DNA from: Flectobacillus major DSM 103
GTDB taxonomy: Bacteria > Bacteroidota > Bacteroidia > Cytophagales > Spirosomataceae
Length of the DNA: 64,000 nucleotides
NCBI RefSeq assembly: GCF_000427405.1
Contig: NZ_KE386492.1
Coordinates: forward strand, 214,667 to 278,666
Direction: 5' to 3'
The translations under genes were made by a program, and so were the position numbers. Shown in pieces: positions 9,681 through 19,258 of this stretch. Within the stretch, counting starts at the first letter, position 1. Each line of letters opens with the position of its first letter. The notes under the pieces are model-generated. The model made no database searches and was not told where the DNA came from. It was given only the letters and a program-made list of their open reading frames with translations.

Positions 9681-10307
9681 ATGACAGAACACAGAATATT
9701 ATTACTGTTTTTTCATCCAAGGTTTGAAAACTCCAATGTTCACAAAAAGCTATTGCAGGCCGCTAGCACTTTAAGTACTATTACTATCAGAGATATGTAT
9801 GAAATATACCCTGATTATAATATTGACATAAAAGCCGAGCAGGCTATTTTGTTGGAACATGATATTATTATTTGGCAGCATCCTTTTTATTGGTATAGCT
9901 GTCCGCCATTGATGAAACAATGGATAGACCTTGTTTTGGAACACGGCTGGGCCTATGGCCGAACGGGCAATATGCTGAAAGGCAAATGTGTGATGAACGT
10001 ACTGTCGTCGGGAGGAAAGTTTGAGAGCTATCAGGAAAATGGTAAAAACCGCTTTACGTTTAGAGAACTGCTGAGCCCATTTGACCAAACGGCTTTTTTA
10101 TGTTATATGGACTATTTGCCTCCTTTTATTGTTTCTGGAGCTCATCAGATCACCGACGAAAGTTTGGAAGAATACAGCATTAGGTATATCGAGGTTTTAA
10201 ATTTTCTTCAATCTACAGATTGGGATATTCAAAAGTTGACCTCTATTCAACATTTTAACGATTTAAACTTTGAGATATGGCAGGAGAAATTTTACAAAAC
10301 GGTTTAA
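9681..10307 (+). CDS. Flavodoxin-fold NAD(P)H quinone oxidoreductase, KefF/KefG-like
   Basis: A 208-residue protein of the flavodoxin_2 family. The phosphate-loop region RILLLFFHPRFENSN, the mid motif QHPFYWYSCPPLMKQW and the LSSGG loop are those of the ancillary subunits of Kef potassium efflux systems (KefF, KefG) and of NQO-type FMN reductases. Such subunits bind the cytoplasmic face of the Kef antiporter, which they activate, and reduce quinones. The 3' end overlaps the start of the KefB-like gene by 31 bp, which supports translational coupling and a shared complex. The assignment to KefG rather than another quinone reductase rests mainly on this context. Confidence 0.85.
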   Translation: MTEHRILLLFFHPRFENSNVHKKLLQAASTLSTITIRDMYEIYPDYNIDIKAEQAILLEHDIIIWQHPFYWYSCPPLMKQWIDLVLEHGWAYGRTGNMLKGKCVMNVLSSGGKFESYQENGKNRFTFRELLSPFDQTAFLCYMDYLPPFIVSGAHQITDESLEEYSIRYIEVLNFLQSTDWDIQKLTSIQHFNDLNFEIWQEKFYKTV

Positions 10308-12169
10308 TTTACTTAGGTGCGGCTATTATTTGTGTACCTGTGGCCAAAAGGCTTGGTATTGGTAGTGTATTGGGCTATATCTTTGCGGGCATTATGATTG
10401 GGCCATTTGTGCTGCATTTAGTGGGGCATGAAGGTGAAGATGTCATGCACGCCACCGAATTTGGGGTGGTTATGATGCTTTTTGTGATTGGTTTAGAGCT
10501 TAGCCCTCAGGCATTTTGGAAAATGAAAAATCGTATTTTAGGATTAGGAGGTTTACAGCTTTTACTTTCGGCGATAGCTCTTTTTCCTGTATTTTATTTT
10601 TTGTTTTCTTTTTCATTGAATGCTTCATTGGCTTTGGCTTTTTCGTTTGGTATGTCGTCTACGGCTATTGTGTTACAAACCTTAAAAGAAAAGAGCCTGG
10701 AAAAAACAGAAGCGGGGCAGTCATCTTTTTCGGTATTGCTATTTCAGGATATTGCTGTAATACCGTTATTGGCTATTTTGCCTTTACTGGCGGGTGTAGC
10801 ACCTACCCAAACGGTTGTTTCTGAACAGCCTATTATTGCATTTTTACAAACACATACCAGTATTACCATTATTGGAGCGGTATTGTTGATTTTTATTATT
10901 GGTCAATTTTTTATCAATCCATTATTACATTATATAGCCAAAACGGGTGTTCGTGAATTGTTTACGGCTTCGGCTCTTTTTATTATTATTGGGGTTTCGT
11001 GGTTGATGACACAAGTAGGCATTAGTGCGGCACTTGGGGCTTTTATGGCAGGGGTTTTGTTGGCCAATAGCGAATTTAGGCACGAACTAGAAAGTGACGT
11101 TGAGCCATTTAAGGGCTTACTCTTAGGGGTATTTTTTACAGCTGTTGGTTCTACGATTAATTTTAATGTATTAGCCGAAAAAACAACTCAGATAATGATG
11201 GCTGTAGCCAGTATTATGCTGTTGAAAGGTATTGCATTGGCATTGATAGGCAAATACTACAAAATCAGTGTTACGCAAAATGTACTATTTGCCTTGTTAC
11301 TCTCGCAAGTGGGCGAGTTTGTGTTTGTATTGTTGGGGTCTATACTGCAATTTAAGCTTATAGACAAGGCTCAGTCCGATTTTTTTATGGCAACAGTTAC
11401 GCTTAGTATGATAGTGTCGCCATTGTTGTTGTTTGTTTATGAAAAATTTATTGCAAGCTATTTGACACCAATAACCAAAGCCAATAAAGATTACAAAGTA
11501 AATCCCGACGAGGAGCATCAAATTATTATAGCAGGTTTTAGCCATTTTGGAAGTACTATTGGGCGTTTTTTGCGAGCCAACAATGTTAATGCTACAATTC
11601 TGGATAGCGATAGCGACCGTGTTACTTTTTTGCGGAAAATGGGCTTCAATGTCCATTTTGGTGATGCCACTCGATTAGATTTATTGGAAGCCGCAGGGGC
11701 TGCCAAAGCCAAAATTCTTATTTCTGCTATTGATTCGCCAGATAAAACCATGGAATTGGCCGAACTCGTCAAAAAGCATTTCCCTCATATCAAGCTATTT
11801 TTAAGAGCCAAAAATAGAGACGATGCCTTTGATCTGATAGAAAAAGAGTATGAACATGTATATCGTGAAAGTCTTCATAGTTCGGTATACATGGGGGTCG
11901 ACGTACTAACTGCCCTTGGGCATCGCAAATACACCGTAACCCGAAAAGCCAATGACTTTATCAAATACGATACCCAGGCTTTACAAAGATTAGTAAAAAC
12001 CAAAGATGATATACCTACCTATATTTCGAGTGTACGGGAGGAAATAGCCAATGAAGAACGTTTGCTTAATGAAGATTCTAAATTTATGGAAACGGAATTG
12101 GACAACGCATGGGATAATTCTTCACAAAAGAAATATGAAATAGGTAGAGAAAGATACAGTGACTCATAG
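10277..12169 (+). CDS. Monovalent cation:proton antiporter, KefB/KefC-like (CPA2)
   Basis: A 630-residue inner membrane antiporter. The N-terminal part (about 1-385) holds some twelve transmembrane segments with the CPA2 signatures FVIGLELSPQAFWKMK and GAFMAGVLLANSEFRHE. A cytoplasmic RCK/TrkA-N nucleotide-binding domain follows (about 410-530, with IIIAGFSHFGSTIGRF), and then an acidic, helical tail. Kef proteins exchange K+ for H+ and protect against electrophiles when glutathione adducts bind the RCK domain; whether glutathione is the ligand in this lineage is unknown. The ATG at 10277 lies inside the upstream KefG-like gene, and no other start is plausible because the first membrane helix begins immediately. 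Confidence 0.9.
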   Translation: MAGEILQNGLIYLGAAIICVPVAKRLGIGSVLGYIFAGIMIGPFVLHLVGHEGEDVMHATEFGVVMMLFVIGLELSPQAFWKMKNRILGLGGLQLLLSAIALFPVFYFLFSFSLNASLALAFSFGMSSTAIVLQTLKEKSLEKTEAGQSSFSVLLFQDIAVIPLLAILPLLAGVAPTQTVVSEQPIIAFLQTHTSITIIGAVLLIFIIGQFFINPLLHYIAKTGVRELFTASALFIIIGVSWLMTQVGISAALGAFMAGVLLANSEFRHELESDVEPFKGLLLGVFFTAVGSTINFNVLAEKTTQIMMAVASIMLLKGIALALIGKYYKISVTQNVLFALLLSQVGEFVFVLLGSILQFKLIDKAQSDFFMATVTLSMIVSPLLLFVYEKFIASYLTPITKANKDYKVNPDEEHQIIIAGFSHFGSTIGRFLRANNVNATILDSDSDRVTFLRKMGFNVHFGDATRLDLLEAAGAAKAKILISAIDSPDKTMELAELVKKHFPHIKLFLRAKNRDDAFDLIEKEYEHVYRESLHSSVYMGVDVLTALGHRKYTVTRKANDFIKYDTQALQRLVKTKDDIPTYISSVREEIANEERLLNEDSKFMETELDNAWDNSSQKKYEIGRERYSDS

Positions 12170-12208
12170 AGTTAGTGTTTTGATAATCAGTGAAATAGAA
12201 TAATTAAA

Positions 12209-12273
12209 CATGCGTCATCCCGAATTTAGAATAGAGGCCTTTTGTTTGCTCTAAATATTCGGGATGAGGCATG
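12209..12273. terminator. Hairpin between convergent genes
   Basis: The arms 12209-12230 and 12250-12273 pair around GTCATCCCGAAT / ATTCGGGATGA with one mismatch and a 2-nt bulge. The site lies between the stops of the KefB-like and FUSC genes and could terminate both. The ATCCCGAATTTA core recalls short dispersed palindromes, so a repeat element is also possible. Confidence 0.6.
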
Positions 12274-12305
12274 TTTGCATGTTAAATTTCAGAATCAATC
12301 ATTCA

Positions 12306-14471
12306 CTAAATTTTGATTCTTTCGGATATTTTACAAATATCAAAAGCTGCTTTCTGAATATTAACATACTGCTCAGGAATAAGCAATATACCTTCATCTT
12401 CATGCTTATGATGATTTTTGAGCTGTAACAACTGAAGCTCTTCTACCTTAAAATGGTCTGTTTGAAGTACTTTTATACTAGTTTCTAACAGTTTTTCGGT
12501 ATTGTCGGCTATGTGTTGAATATCATCGAAGTCGGGGATTTCGTCGAAGTGTTCGAGTACGTACAAGGCCAAAGTAGCCGTATAAGATGAAAACAAGTGA
12601 TTTAATACCGAAAACTGATGAACCTCTTTGATACTGGTTTGTTTGCTTTTGGGTTCAGAAAACATCCGCTGAAAGGCCGACGCAAGGTTGGCTGTTTTTA
12701 CGTACACATTTTTGCGAGCAAGCTTGTGGGGTAAGCTCTGAAACTCGTTGCCCAAATACAATCCACGTACTTGTCTGAAATACTGTAAGTTGGCCGATAG
12801 CATTTCCACAAGGTTCTTTTTGAGTTTTTCTTTTTCCCAGCTAGGAAACAAAAAGTAACTCGCAATAAACGAAATCCCACCACCAATAAAAGTATCCATT
12901 ACTCGTTCTTCCAGTACCGAAATGTTACCCATTCCCAAGAAATCGTACAGAATTAGAACAAAAGGGGTCATAAATAGCACGCTAACCACATAGTTTTTGC
13001 GTTGAAAACTATACGCTCCTAGCATACAAAACAGCAATATTACAAACAACACCTGCTTGTTGTGCTGATATGAAAGAATCAATAAACCAAAAATAGCACC
13101 AATGATAGTGCCAATAAGCCTATGATAATTTCGTTCTTTGGTAAGGCTAAAGGCGGGCTTCATAATCACCATAATGGTAAGGAGAATCCAGTTGCTATGC
13201 AAAAAGGCAAAAGATTGGGCAATGATATAGCCTACCAACATTACCAAAGCAACTCTTATTGAATGCCTAAAAATTTCGGAATCGAAAGTGAGGTTTTCTT
13301 TAAAAGCCTTGGCTTCGTATTCTTGGTGAGCAATAAAAGGGGTAGTTTCTAGCCCATGAATAGACAAAGATTTTTTCTTGCGGTTTTTAAAATTACCTAC
13401 AATTTTTTTTAGTCGAAGAAAAATATTTTTGATATTAACCTCTATATTTTTTAAAGCCCCAATACTCAGGGTATTGAATTGTGCGGCATCGGGTCCATTT
13501 TCAAGTTCGAGAATAGCATTGTGGAGTTCTTGCAACCTACGAGGAATCGTGGGCGAAAGGTGAGGGGTTGTTCCTAGCTTCATGGCATAGCCAATATTCT
13601 CAAGTTCGTCGGCAAGGAGGGTCAAAATTGCCTCATACTTTTGAAGAATCCCGACGCTATCAAATTGCTGATGAAGGTTTTTGTAGTTATAGAACGTAGA
13701 CATAATTTGCTCGAATAAGTCGATTAAGTCTACAAAAACAACTACCAAAAATCTGCCTTCTTGGGTAGATTCCCGAACAATTTCTCGTGTTTTAAACAAC
13801 AACTCCCGAACGGCATCTTGTTTTTCGTTTACTACAATTTGGGCTTCAATTAGCTTGGTATAGTTTTCGTCATAATTGATATTTTCTTTATAAAATCCTG
13901 CTTTGATTTTCATAAATTTAGCTACCTCAACAATACAATCACCCAAAGATTGTTGGGCCAGCCGATACGGCATAATACGGTATAACGATATACTAAGAGC
14001 CGTATACCAAGCACCACCAATGAGGATATACAAAGCATGCAAAATGATTTCATGCAAGGGGCGGCCATCGCCAATGCTGAGTGTCATAACCAGCAATGCG
14101 GCTGTACCAATAGAGGCAGCACGCAGGCCATAGACATAAAACATTGAGAAAAAGAAGCTAAAGCCAGCAATAAGAATGCCCAGAAAAATAGCTGATAAAT
14201 TGGCTAGCCCAGTACAAAGTGCTACAAAACAGACAATCAGCGTAGTAGTGAGCATGGCATTGCGGCGATGCACAATAGGCCCTGGCGAATCAACAACACT
14301 GGCACATAAAGCACCTAGTGAAATAGTCATTCCTACGTTTATTTTGTCAAATTCGAGAAGAAGAAGACTAGGAAATAGTACCCCGAAGGTTATTCTGAGT
14401 CCATCTCCAAAATAAGAGCTTAATACAAAGTTCTTGACTTCATTGCTGGGACGTTGAGCACTGTAGGGCAT
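12306..14471 (-). CDS. FUSC-family inner membrane protein, YccS/YhfK-like
   Basis: About 721 residues from the ATG at 14469-14471; a slightly longer frame starts at TTG. Two membrane bundles of about six helices each (about 25-165 and 405-545) alternate with two cytoplasmic helical domains (about 170-400 and 550-720). This duplicated layout, with NWILLTIMVIMKPAFSLT in the second bundle, is the fusaric-acid-resistance-like FUSC/YccS architecture. Related proteins are proposed aromatic-acid exporters, but YccS itself has no established substrate. The gene stands alone, convergent with the KefB-like gene and separated from the receiver gene upstream by about 140 bp. Confidence 0.85.
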   Translation of the reverse strand: MPYSAQRPSNEVKNFVLSSYFGDGLRITFGVLFPSLLLLEFDKINVGMTISLGALCASVVDSPGPIVHRRNAMLTTTLIVCFVALCTGLANLSAIFLGILIAGFSFFFSMFYVYGLRAASIGTAALLVMTLSIGDGRPLHEIILHALYILIGGAWYTALSISLYRIMPYRLAQQSLGDCIVEVAKFMKIKAGFYKENINYDENYTKLIEAQIVVNEKQDAVRELLFKTREIVRESTQEGRFLVVVFVDLIDLFEQIMSTFYNYKNLHQQFDSVGILQKYEAILTLLADELENIGYAMKLGTTPHLSPTIPRRLQELHNAILELENGPDAAQFNTLSIGALKNIEVNIKNIFLRLKKIVGNFKNRKKKSLSIHGLETTPFIAHQEYEAKAFKENLTFDSEIFRHSIRVALVMLVGYIIAQSFAFLHSNWILLTIMVIMKPAFSLTKERNYHRLIGTIIGAIFGLLILSYQHNKQVLFVILLFCMLGAYSFQRKNYVVSVLFMTPFVLILYDFLGMGNISVLEERVMDTFIGGGISFIASYFLFPSWEKEKLKKNLVEMLSANLQYFRQVRGLYLGNEFQSLPHKLARKNVYVKTANLASAFQRMFSEPKSKQTSIKEVHQFSVLNHLFSSYTATLALYVLEHFDEIPDFDDIQHIADNTEKLLETSIKVLQTDHFKVEELQLLQLKNHHKHEDEGILLIPEQYVNIQKAAFDICKISERIKI

Positions 14472-14573
14472 AAGTTTCAATATTAAGATTGTCGAAAAAC
14501 CAATATACCATTAGTTTTTATCTCAAGATTATTATGGCGTTAATGGCATTTTTTCGGATTATAGATGCAAATA

Positions 14574-14604
14574 AAGTGGGTATTTGTCAATAAAATACCC
14601 ACTT
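14574..14604 (-). terminator. Terminator-like hairpin after the receiver gene
   Basis: AAGTGGGTATTT (14574-14585) and AAATACCCACTT (14593-14604) form a perfect 12-bp stem with a 7-nt loop, 6 bp past the stop of the receiver gene. Confidence 0.65.
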
Positions 14605-14610
14605 CTTTGT

Positions 14611-15012
14611 TTATTCTTGGAATAACTTGATTTGTTTCAAATTGTCGAAAGTAAGAGGCTTGGTAATAAAGCCAAAAACCTCTTCAAAACTATTGGCTTT
14701 TTCAATGTCGGAAGGGTTAATAGATGAGCTAACGACATATATTGGGATTTCTTTTTCAAATTTGCCCTTGATATTAGCGTATTCCTCCAGGAACTCCCAA
14801 CCGTCCATGATGGGCATATTAATATCTAATAAAATCAAATCAGGAATGACATCGTTTGTTGTGTCAAGCTCTTTCAGATAATTGAACCCTGTCAACCCAT
14901 TCTCAAAAATAATTAGGCTTTTGCAAAAATTCTTAGATACTAATAATTTTTTCACCCAAAATCCATAGATGTTGTCATCATCTATTACACATATTGTTTC
15001 TACAGGTTTCAT
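14611..15012 (-). CDS. Single-domain response regulator (CheY-like)
   Basis: A 133-residue receiver with no output domain. The acidic pocket (IDDDN, about 10-14), the phosphoacceptor Asp63 in LLDINMPIMDG and Lys118 in FITKPLT are all present. The SSS segment after beta-4 and the following NPSDIEKAN helix mark a subgroup common in Bacteroidota that sits beside PAS kinases. The start overlaps the kinase stop by one base (TAATG), so the two are surely co-translated, and the kinase is the likely phosphodonor. The output is presumably protein-protein. Confidence 0.92.
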   Translation of the reverse strand: MKPVETICVIDDDNIYGFWVKKLLVSKNFCKSLIIFENGLTGFNYLKELDTTNDVIPDLILLDINMPIMDGWEFLEEYANIKGKFEKEIPIYVVSSSINPSDIEKANSFEEVFGFITKPLTFDNLKQIKLFQE

Positions 15013-16868
15013 TAAAATGTTATCTTAAATGTTGTACCAATATTCTCTTGACTCGTTACCTCAATTGTACTTCCCATCAAATCTAGCTGGTTTTTGGTTA
15101 AAAATAAACCAAATCCTTTTGCATCGGGGTGGTTATGGAAAGTGTTGTACATACCAAAAATCTTTTTACCTTGCTTTTCAAGATTGATTCCCTGTCCGTT
15201 ATCTTCAAAAGACAATGTTATCTTTTCATTTTCAACGCCAGAACGAATCTTGATAATAGGGGGTAACTTAGGCTTTCGGTATTTGATGGCATTGGCTATA
15301 ATATTCAAAAAGATGCTTTCTAAATAGGCTGGAATATATTTAATAAAAGGAGCGTCCATAAAATTAGCTTCAATTTGAGCTTTTTGTTGCTGAATATCGG
15401 CTAGCAATGCAATACAAGTTTGGTCTAAAACATCTTGAAAATAGATTTTAGTTTTAGGTTTTTGTACTTGTGATTGAATCATTAATACGTCATTGAGGTG
15501 AAGAATAGTGTTGCTGAGGTTTCCTGAAATTTTTTTGATGCTTTGTAAAAGCTGAATACGTTCTTCATCGGAGTTGCATTCTTCAATAAAATTGGTTACC
15601 ATTTCTAGGTTTCCTGTGTGTGACCTCAGGTTATGCGACACAATATGAGCAAAATTTAGCAATTTACTATTCTGTTCATTGATGATTTTCAAAGAATCTT
15701 GTAGCGAAAGCTCTTTTTTCTTTTCATCATTTATATCTTTTATTACGCCTCTAATCCCAATTATTTTTTGTTGTTCACTCATAACAGGACTTCCAATGAC
15801 CCTTACCCAAACTTGGTTTTGGTTGTGAGTCACCAGTAAACAAGTAACATCGAATGGCTTACCATACTGAATCGTTTCGAAAAAAGCGGCTTTTATGATA
15901 CTTTGTGAGCTTTCATGATAATAACCAAAAGCTTCTTCTAAAGAAGGTGGGTCGTTGAATGGATATTCGTGAATTTCTTTAACCCCCTTCGACCAAAATA
16001 TTTTTTGGTCATTTAATGATACCTCCCAGCCTCCAATTTTGGCTAACCGTGAAGACTCGGTCAGTAAAAATTCATTACTTTCGAGGCTTGCCCGATAAGC
16101 CACTGTTTCAGTTATATCAATAATAGAGCCAGACATTTTGATGGGTTCGGTATCGCTATTCCATTTGGCTTGTCCCGACGATTGAAACCACTTGTATATA
16201 CCTGATTTGGTAAGTAGTCGGATTTCAGTTTTATAATTTTTTTTCTGATAAAGATGTGCGTATATACAACGGTTGGTTTTTTCTCTGTCGTCGGGGTGAA
16301 GTAATACATTCATGAAGGTATTGAACGAAGGCTCTATTTCGTAAGGCTGATATCCCAGCAATTCATAAAACTTGGGCGACCACCACGAGCTATCGTTTTG
16401 TAAATCCCAGTCCCAAATTCCCGCATCAATCCCCTTTACAATAAGTTCTAATTCTACTTGATACTCATGATAGGGGTTATTTTCTTTAGGGTTTTTGATA
16501 AGATAAGTCACATTGGTGAATGTTCCTATTAGTTTGGTAGCCAGTTGGTTGGAGTCTCTTTGCTGTACAAATCCGTTTAGTTGATAATACACAAACTCGC
16601 CCTGTATATTATATAACCGTATTTTACGCTCGAAATAATCGCTAGTACGGGTGAATCCTCGGATAGTCGATTCTTGTAAAAGTGGTAAGTCTAAAACGTA
16701 GGTTTTACTTTTGAGGCTGTCTAAATCCGTGATGATATTATTTACCAAGCCAAGTTGATAATTGATATGACTAGAGATATAGAATTCTTGGGTGGATATA
16801 TCCCAAACCCAAAGATTTGGAATACCAAGCTTGGTAATAGTTTCCCATACTTCGCTGCTTGTTTTCAT
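15012..16868 (-). CDS. Cytoplasmic multi-PAS sensor histidine kinase
   Basis: A 618-residue kinase without transmembrane segments. Three PAS/PAC domains (about 10-120, 135-255, 260-385) precede a histidine dimerisation domain with AHIVSHNLRSH (His412) and an ATPase domain with N-box NIIANAIKYR, G1 EDNGQGI and G2 DAKGFGLFL. The SHNLRS H-box with the YNTFHNHPDAKG region is a form typical of Bacteroidota PAS kinases. It signals to the receiver encoded immediately downstream with a one-base overlap. The second kinase and receiver pair near 53 kb has the same order and motifs and is probably a paralogue. The PAS ligand is unknown. Confidence 0.92.
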   Translation of the reverse strand: MKTSSEVWETITKLGIPNLWVWDISTQEFYISSHINYQLGLVNNIITDLDSLKSKTYVLDLPLLQESTIRGFTRTSDYFERKIRLYNIQGEFVYYQLNGFVQQRDSNQLATKLIGTFTNVTYLIKNPKENNPYHEYQVELELIVKGIDAGIWDWDLQNDSSWWSPKFYELLGYQPYEIEPSFNTFMNVLLHPDDREKTNRCIYAHLYQKKNYKTEIRLLTKSGIYKWFQSSGQAKWNSDTEPIKMSGSIIDITETVAYRASLESNEFLLTESSRLAKIGGWEVSLNDQKIFWSKGVKEIHEYPFNDPPSLEEAFGYYHESSQSIIKAAFFETIQYGKPFDVTCLLVTHNQNQVWVRVIGSPVMSEQQKIIGIRGVIKDINDEKKKELSLQDSLKIINEQNSKLLNFAHIVSHNLRSHTGNLEMVTNFIEECNSDEERIQLLQSIKKISGNLSNTILHLNDVLMIQSQVQKPKTKIYFQDVLDQTCIALLADIQQQKAQIEANFMDAPFIKYIPAYLESIFLNIIANAIKYRKPKLPPIIKIRSGVENEKITLSFEDNGQGINLEKQGKKIFGMYNTFHNHPDAKGFGLFLTKNQLDLMGSTIEVTSQENIGTTFKITF

Positions 16869-17081
16869 ATATTTTTTTGTGTGTTAAGAGTCCTCTCATA
16901 TTGTATATGTTTAAATATATGTAGAAATAATGAAATAATTATTGGAATTATCAGATAGGAGAAATGAGTAATATGAGAGATATTTAAGTAAAGATTACGG
17001 TAAAATTTCTACAATAATAGTAAGTTTATTTGAGGAGTGTTAACAAATGTCAGGAGAAATTGTCCAAAATATTAAGCTATA

Positions 17082-17122
17082 AAAATTTATCGACAAAAAA
17101 TGGTTTTTTATCGATAAATTTT
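17082..17122 (-). terminator. Hairpin after the hybrid kinase gene
   Basis: AAAATTTATCGA (17082-17093) and TCGATAAATTTT (17111-17122) pair. The stem continues inwards as A6/T6 around TGG with one C/A mismatch. It lies 14 bp past the hybrid kinase stop. Confidence 0.65.
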
Positions 17123-17135
17123 ATGATTTTGTCTG

Positions 17136-18845
17136 TTAATCAATAAGTTCTTTTTCAGATATGTATTTGAAATGCTTGGCTAATAACAAATAAAGTTCAT
17201 TAGCTGTATGTGGTTTCAATAGGTAATCGTTCATTTTATGTTTAAAAGCAAGCTCTACGGTTTCAAGGTTATTGTCGGCCGAGCTAGCAATAATTGGAAC
17301 ATTAGGTAAGATTTTTCTAATCTCGTCGGTAAGCTCAAAGCCGTTCATGTCGGGCATTTGTAGGTCAATAATAATGAGGTCGAACCGATGCCCTTGTTTG
17401 ATGAGTTCTAATGCCTCGATCGGTGAGCTGTTTGTTTGAACCTTGATACCTTTTTTGCTTAGATTTCTTGAGATAATTTTGAGGTTAATGTCATTATCGT
17501 CGACTGCCAAAACATCGTATCCTTTAAAATCAAAAAGAGTAGAATCGATATTGACCTTGGGTTGTGGTGGTGCCACCTCAAACTGAATAGAGAAGTAGAA
17601 ATTTGACCCCTTATTGACTTCGCTTTCTACATGAATGGTACTATTGAACAATGCCAAAATTCGTTTGATGATGGCCAAGCCAAGTCCTGTACCTCCAAAT
17701 TGTCGGGTAGTGAGTGCCGAAGCCTGTGCAAATTCATCGAATATTTTATTTTTTGAATCTTCGGCAATACCTATACCTGTATCTATTACTTCAAATTTGA
17801 TAGTAATATTTTTTTCATCTACAGGTATTTGTGGCGAAGCCTTAATGGTAATAGTGCCATTTTTGGTAAACTTCACGGCATTCGACACTAAGTTGTTGAT
17901 TACCTGAACCAGTCGGGTAGGGTCGCCTTTGATATAGGCTGGAATACTTTCGTCTACCTCTACTTTAATTTGATTCTTTCTTTCTTTTGCTCTGTGCCAA
18001 TTAATTTCAACGATATTGTTGACTAAATCTACTAAATGGAAAGGTATATGCTCTATTTGTACTTTTTGAGCTTCGAGCTTGCTATAATCCAATATATCGT
18101 TGATAATCGACAGAAGGGTTTCTCCTGTAAATTTAAGGACTTTCAATGGGGCTTCTTGTTCAGCCCTCGGTGATTCTTCCAACAGTAAATTGATATTGCT
18201 CAAAATAGCGTGCAAAGGTGTTCTGATTTCATGGCTCATCATCGACAAAAATACCGATTTTGCTTTTAGAGCTTCTTCCAAATGATTTTTGGCCAATTCC
18301 AGTTCACTATTTTTTCGTTCTAAATCGTCCTTAATTTTTTCAAGCTCAAGGGTTTTTTTTCTTAGTTCGAGCTGGCTAATCACCTGATTGGCCAAAGCTT
18401 TGAGGGCATCAACCTGTTCAGATTGTAATGTTCTGGGCTTATTGTCGAGTACGCACAAAGTACCAAGTGCATAGCCTTTGGCATTGACAAGCGGAATACC
18501 CGCATAAAAAGCAATATTGTGGGGGGCCTCTACAAAAGGGTTATCATGAAAGCGTTCGTCTTTATTGGTATCTTCAATAATTAATGGTTGGCTGGGGTTC
18601 AGAATTGTATGGGCACAAAATGAAATATCTCGTGGAGTTTCAGTAATATCAATACCTTGGACAGATTTAAACCATTGACGATTCTGGTCAACAATACTTA
18701 TAAGCGATAAGGGAGTTTGGCATATTTCCTGAGCAATTTTGGTGATAAATTCAAAATCATCTTCTGGCAAAGTATCTAGGATTTGATAGCTTCTTAGAGC
18801 CTCTAATCTTTGCGATTCGTTAAAAGGTAAGCTTGCCTTTATCAT
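17136..18845 (-). CDS. GAF-domain hybrid sensor histidine kinase
   Basis: A 569-residue soluble hybrid kinase. It has an N-terminal GAF domain (about 15-160, with IVDQNRQWFKS and ISFCAHTIL), a coiled coil (about 160-195), HisKA with FLSMMSHEIRTPLHA (His205), an ATPase domain (N-box NLVSNAVKFT, G2 GGTGLGLAI) and a C-terminal receiver with Asp494 in IIIDLQMPDMNG and Lys544. Hybrid kinases normally pass phosphate through an Hpt protein to a final receiver. Both partners are encoded about 4-6 kb upstream on the same strand (Hpt at 23.4 kb, receiver at 22.9 kb), with the glycosyltransferase genes between. This phosphorelay is inferred from neighbourhood only. Confidence 0.92.
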   Translation of the reverse strand: MIKASLPFNESQRLEALRSYQILDTLPEDDFEFITKIAQEICQTPLSLISIVDQNRQWFKSVQGIDITETPRDISFCAHTILNPSQPLIIEDTNKDERFHDNPFVEAPHNIAFYAGIPLVNAKGYALGTLCVLDNKPRTLQSEQVDALKALANQVISQLELRKKTLELEKIKDDLERKNSELELAKNHLEEALKAKSVFLSMMSHEIRTPLHAILSNINLLLEESPRAEQEAPLKVLKFTGETLLSIINDILDYSKLEAQKVQIEHIPFHLVDLVNNIVEINWHRAKERKNQIKVEVDESIPAYIKGDPTRLVQVINNLVSNAVKFTKNGTITIKASPQIPVDEKNITIKFEVIDTGIGIAEDSKNKIFDEFAQASALTTRQFGGTGLGLAIIKRILALFNSTIHVESEVNKGSNFYFSIQFEVAPPQPKVNIDSTLFDFKGYDVLAVDDNDINLKIISRNLSKKGIKVQTNSSPIEALELIKQGHRFDLIIIDLQMPDMNGFELTDEIRKILPNVPIIASSADNNLETVELAFKHKMNDYLLKPHTANELYLLLAKHFKYISEKELID

Positions 18846-19258
18846 AAGTAATTCTATTTTGTGATTAGTACAAATGGCTTAAACCCATCCATATTGATAG
18901 TACAAATGAGCTTTGTTGGGAAGTAGACCTCACAACAAACATGCTATCGATGAATAAATCGAAGGTTTATGAAATTTTGAAAATGAGCATATCTCTTATT
19001 CTTGGCAAAAGAAAAGAGCATTTTTTTGACTACTTAGGAAGCAATACAAAGGACAAAAATGCCTTTGTTTTCATATAGTTTTATTAGGCTAATTATAATA
19101 ATATGACGAAAAAAGATAAATTTCGACACAGAGCATTATAGACTAAAGATAAAGAAAAAAAAGTTACTTTGTTTGTATTGATGTTTTTCGTAGAATAATA
19201 AATTTTAAAGGAGAAATTTAGTTATATATCTAGTAATAATAAATGTGTCATTTCTATT
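18846..19258. other. Non-coding gap
   Basis: About 410 bp between the hybrid kinase and TonB-like genes, presumably holding the kinase promoter. I see no convincing frame, hairpin or consensus promoter in it. Confidence 0.4.
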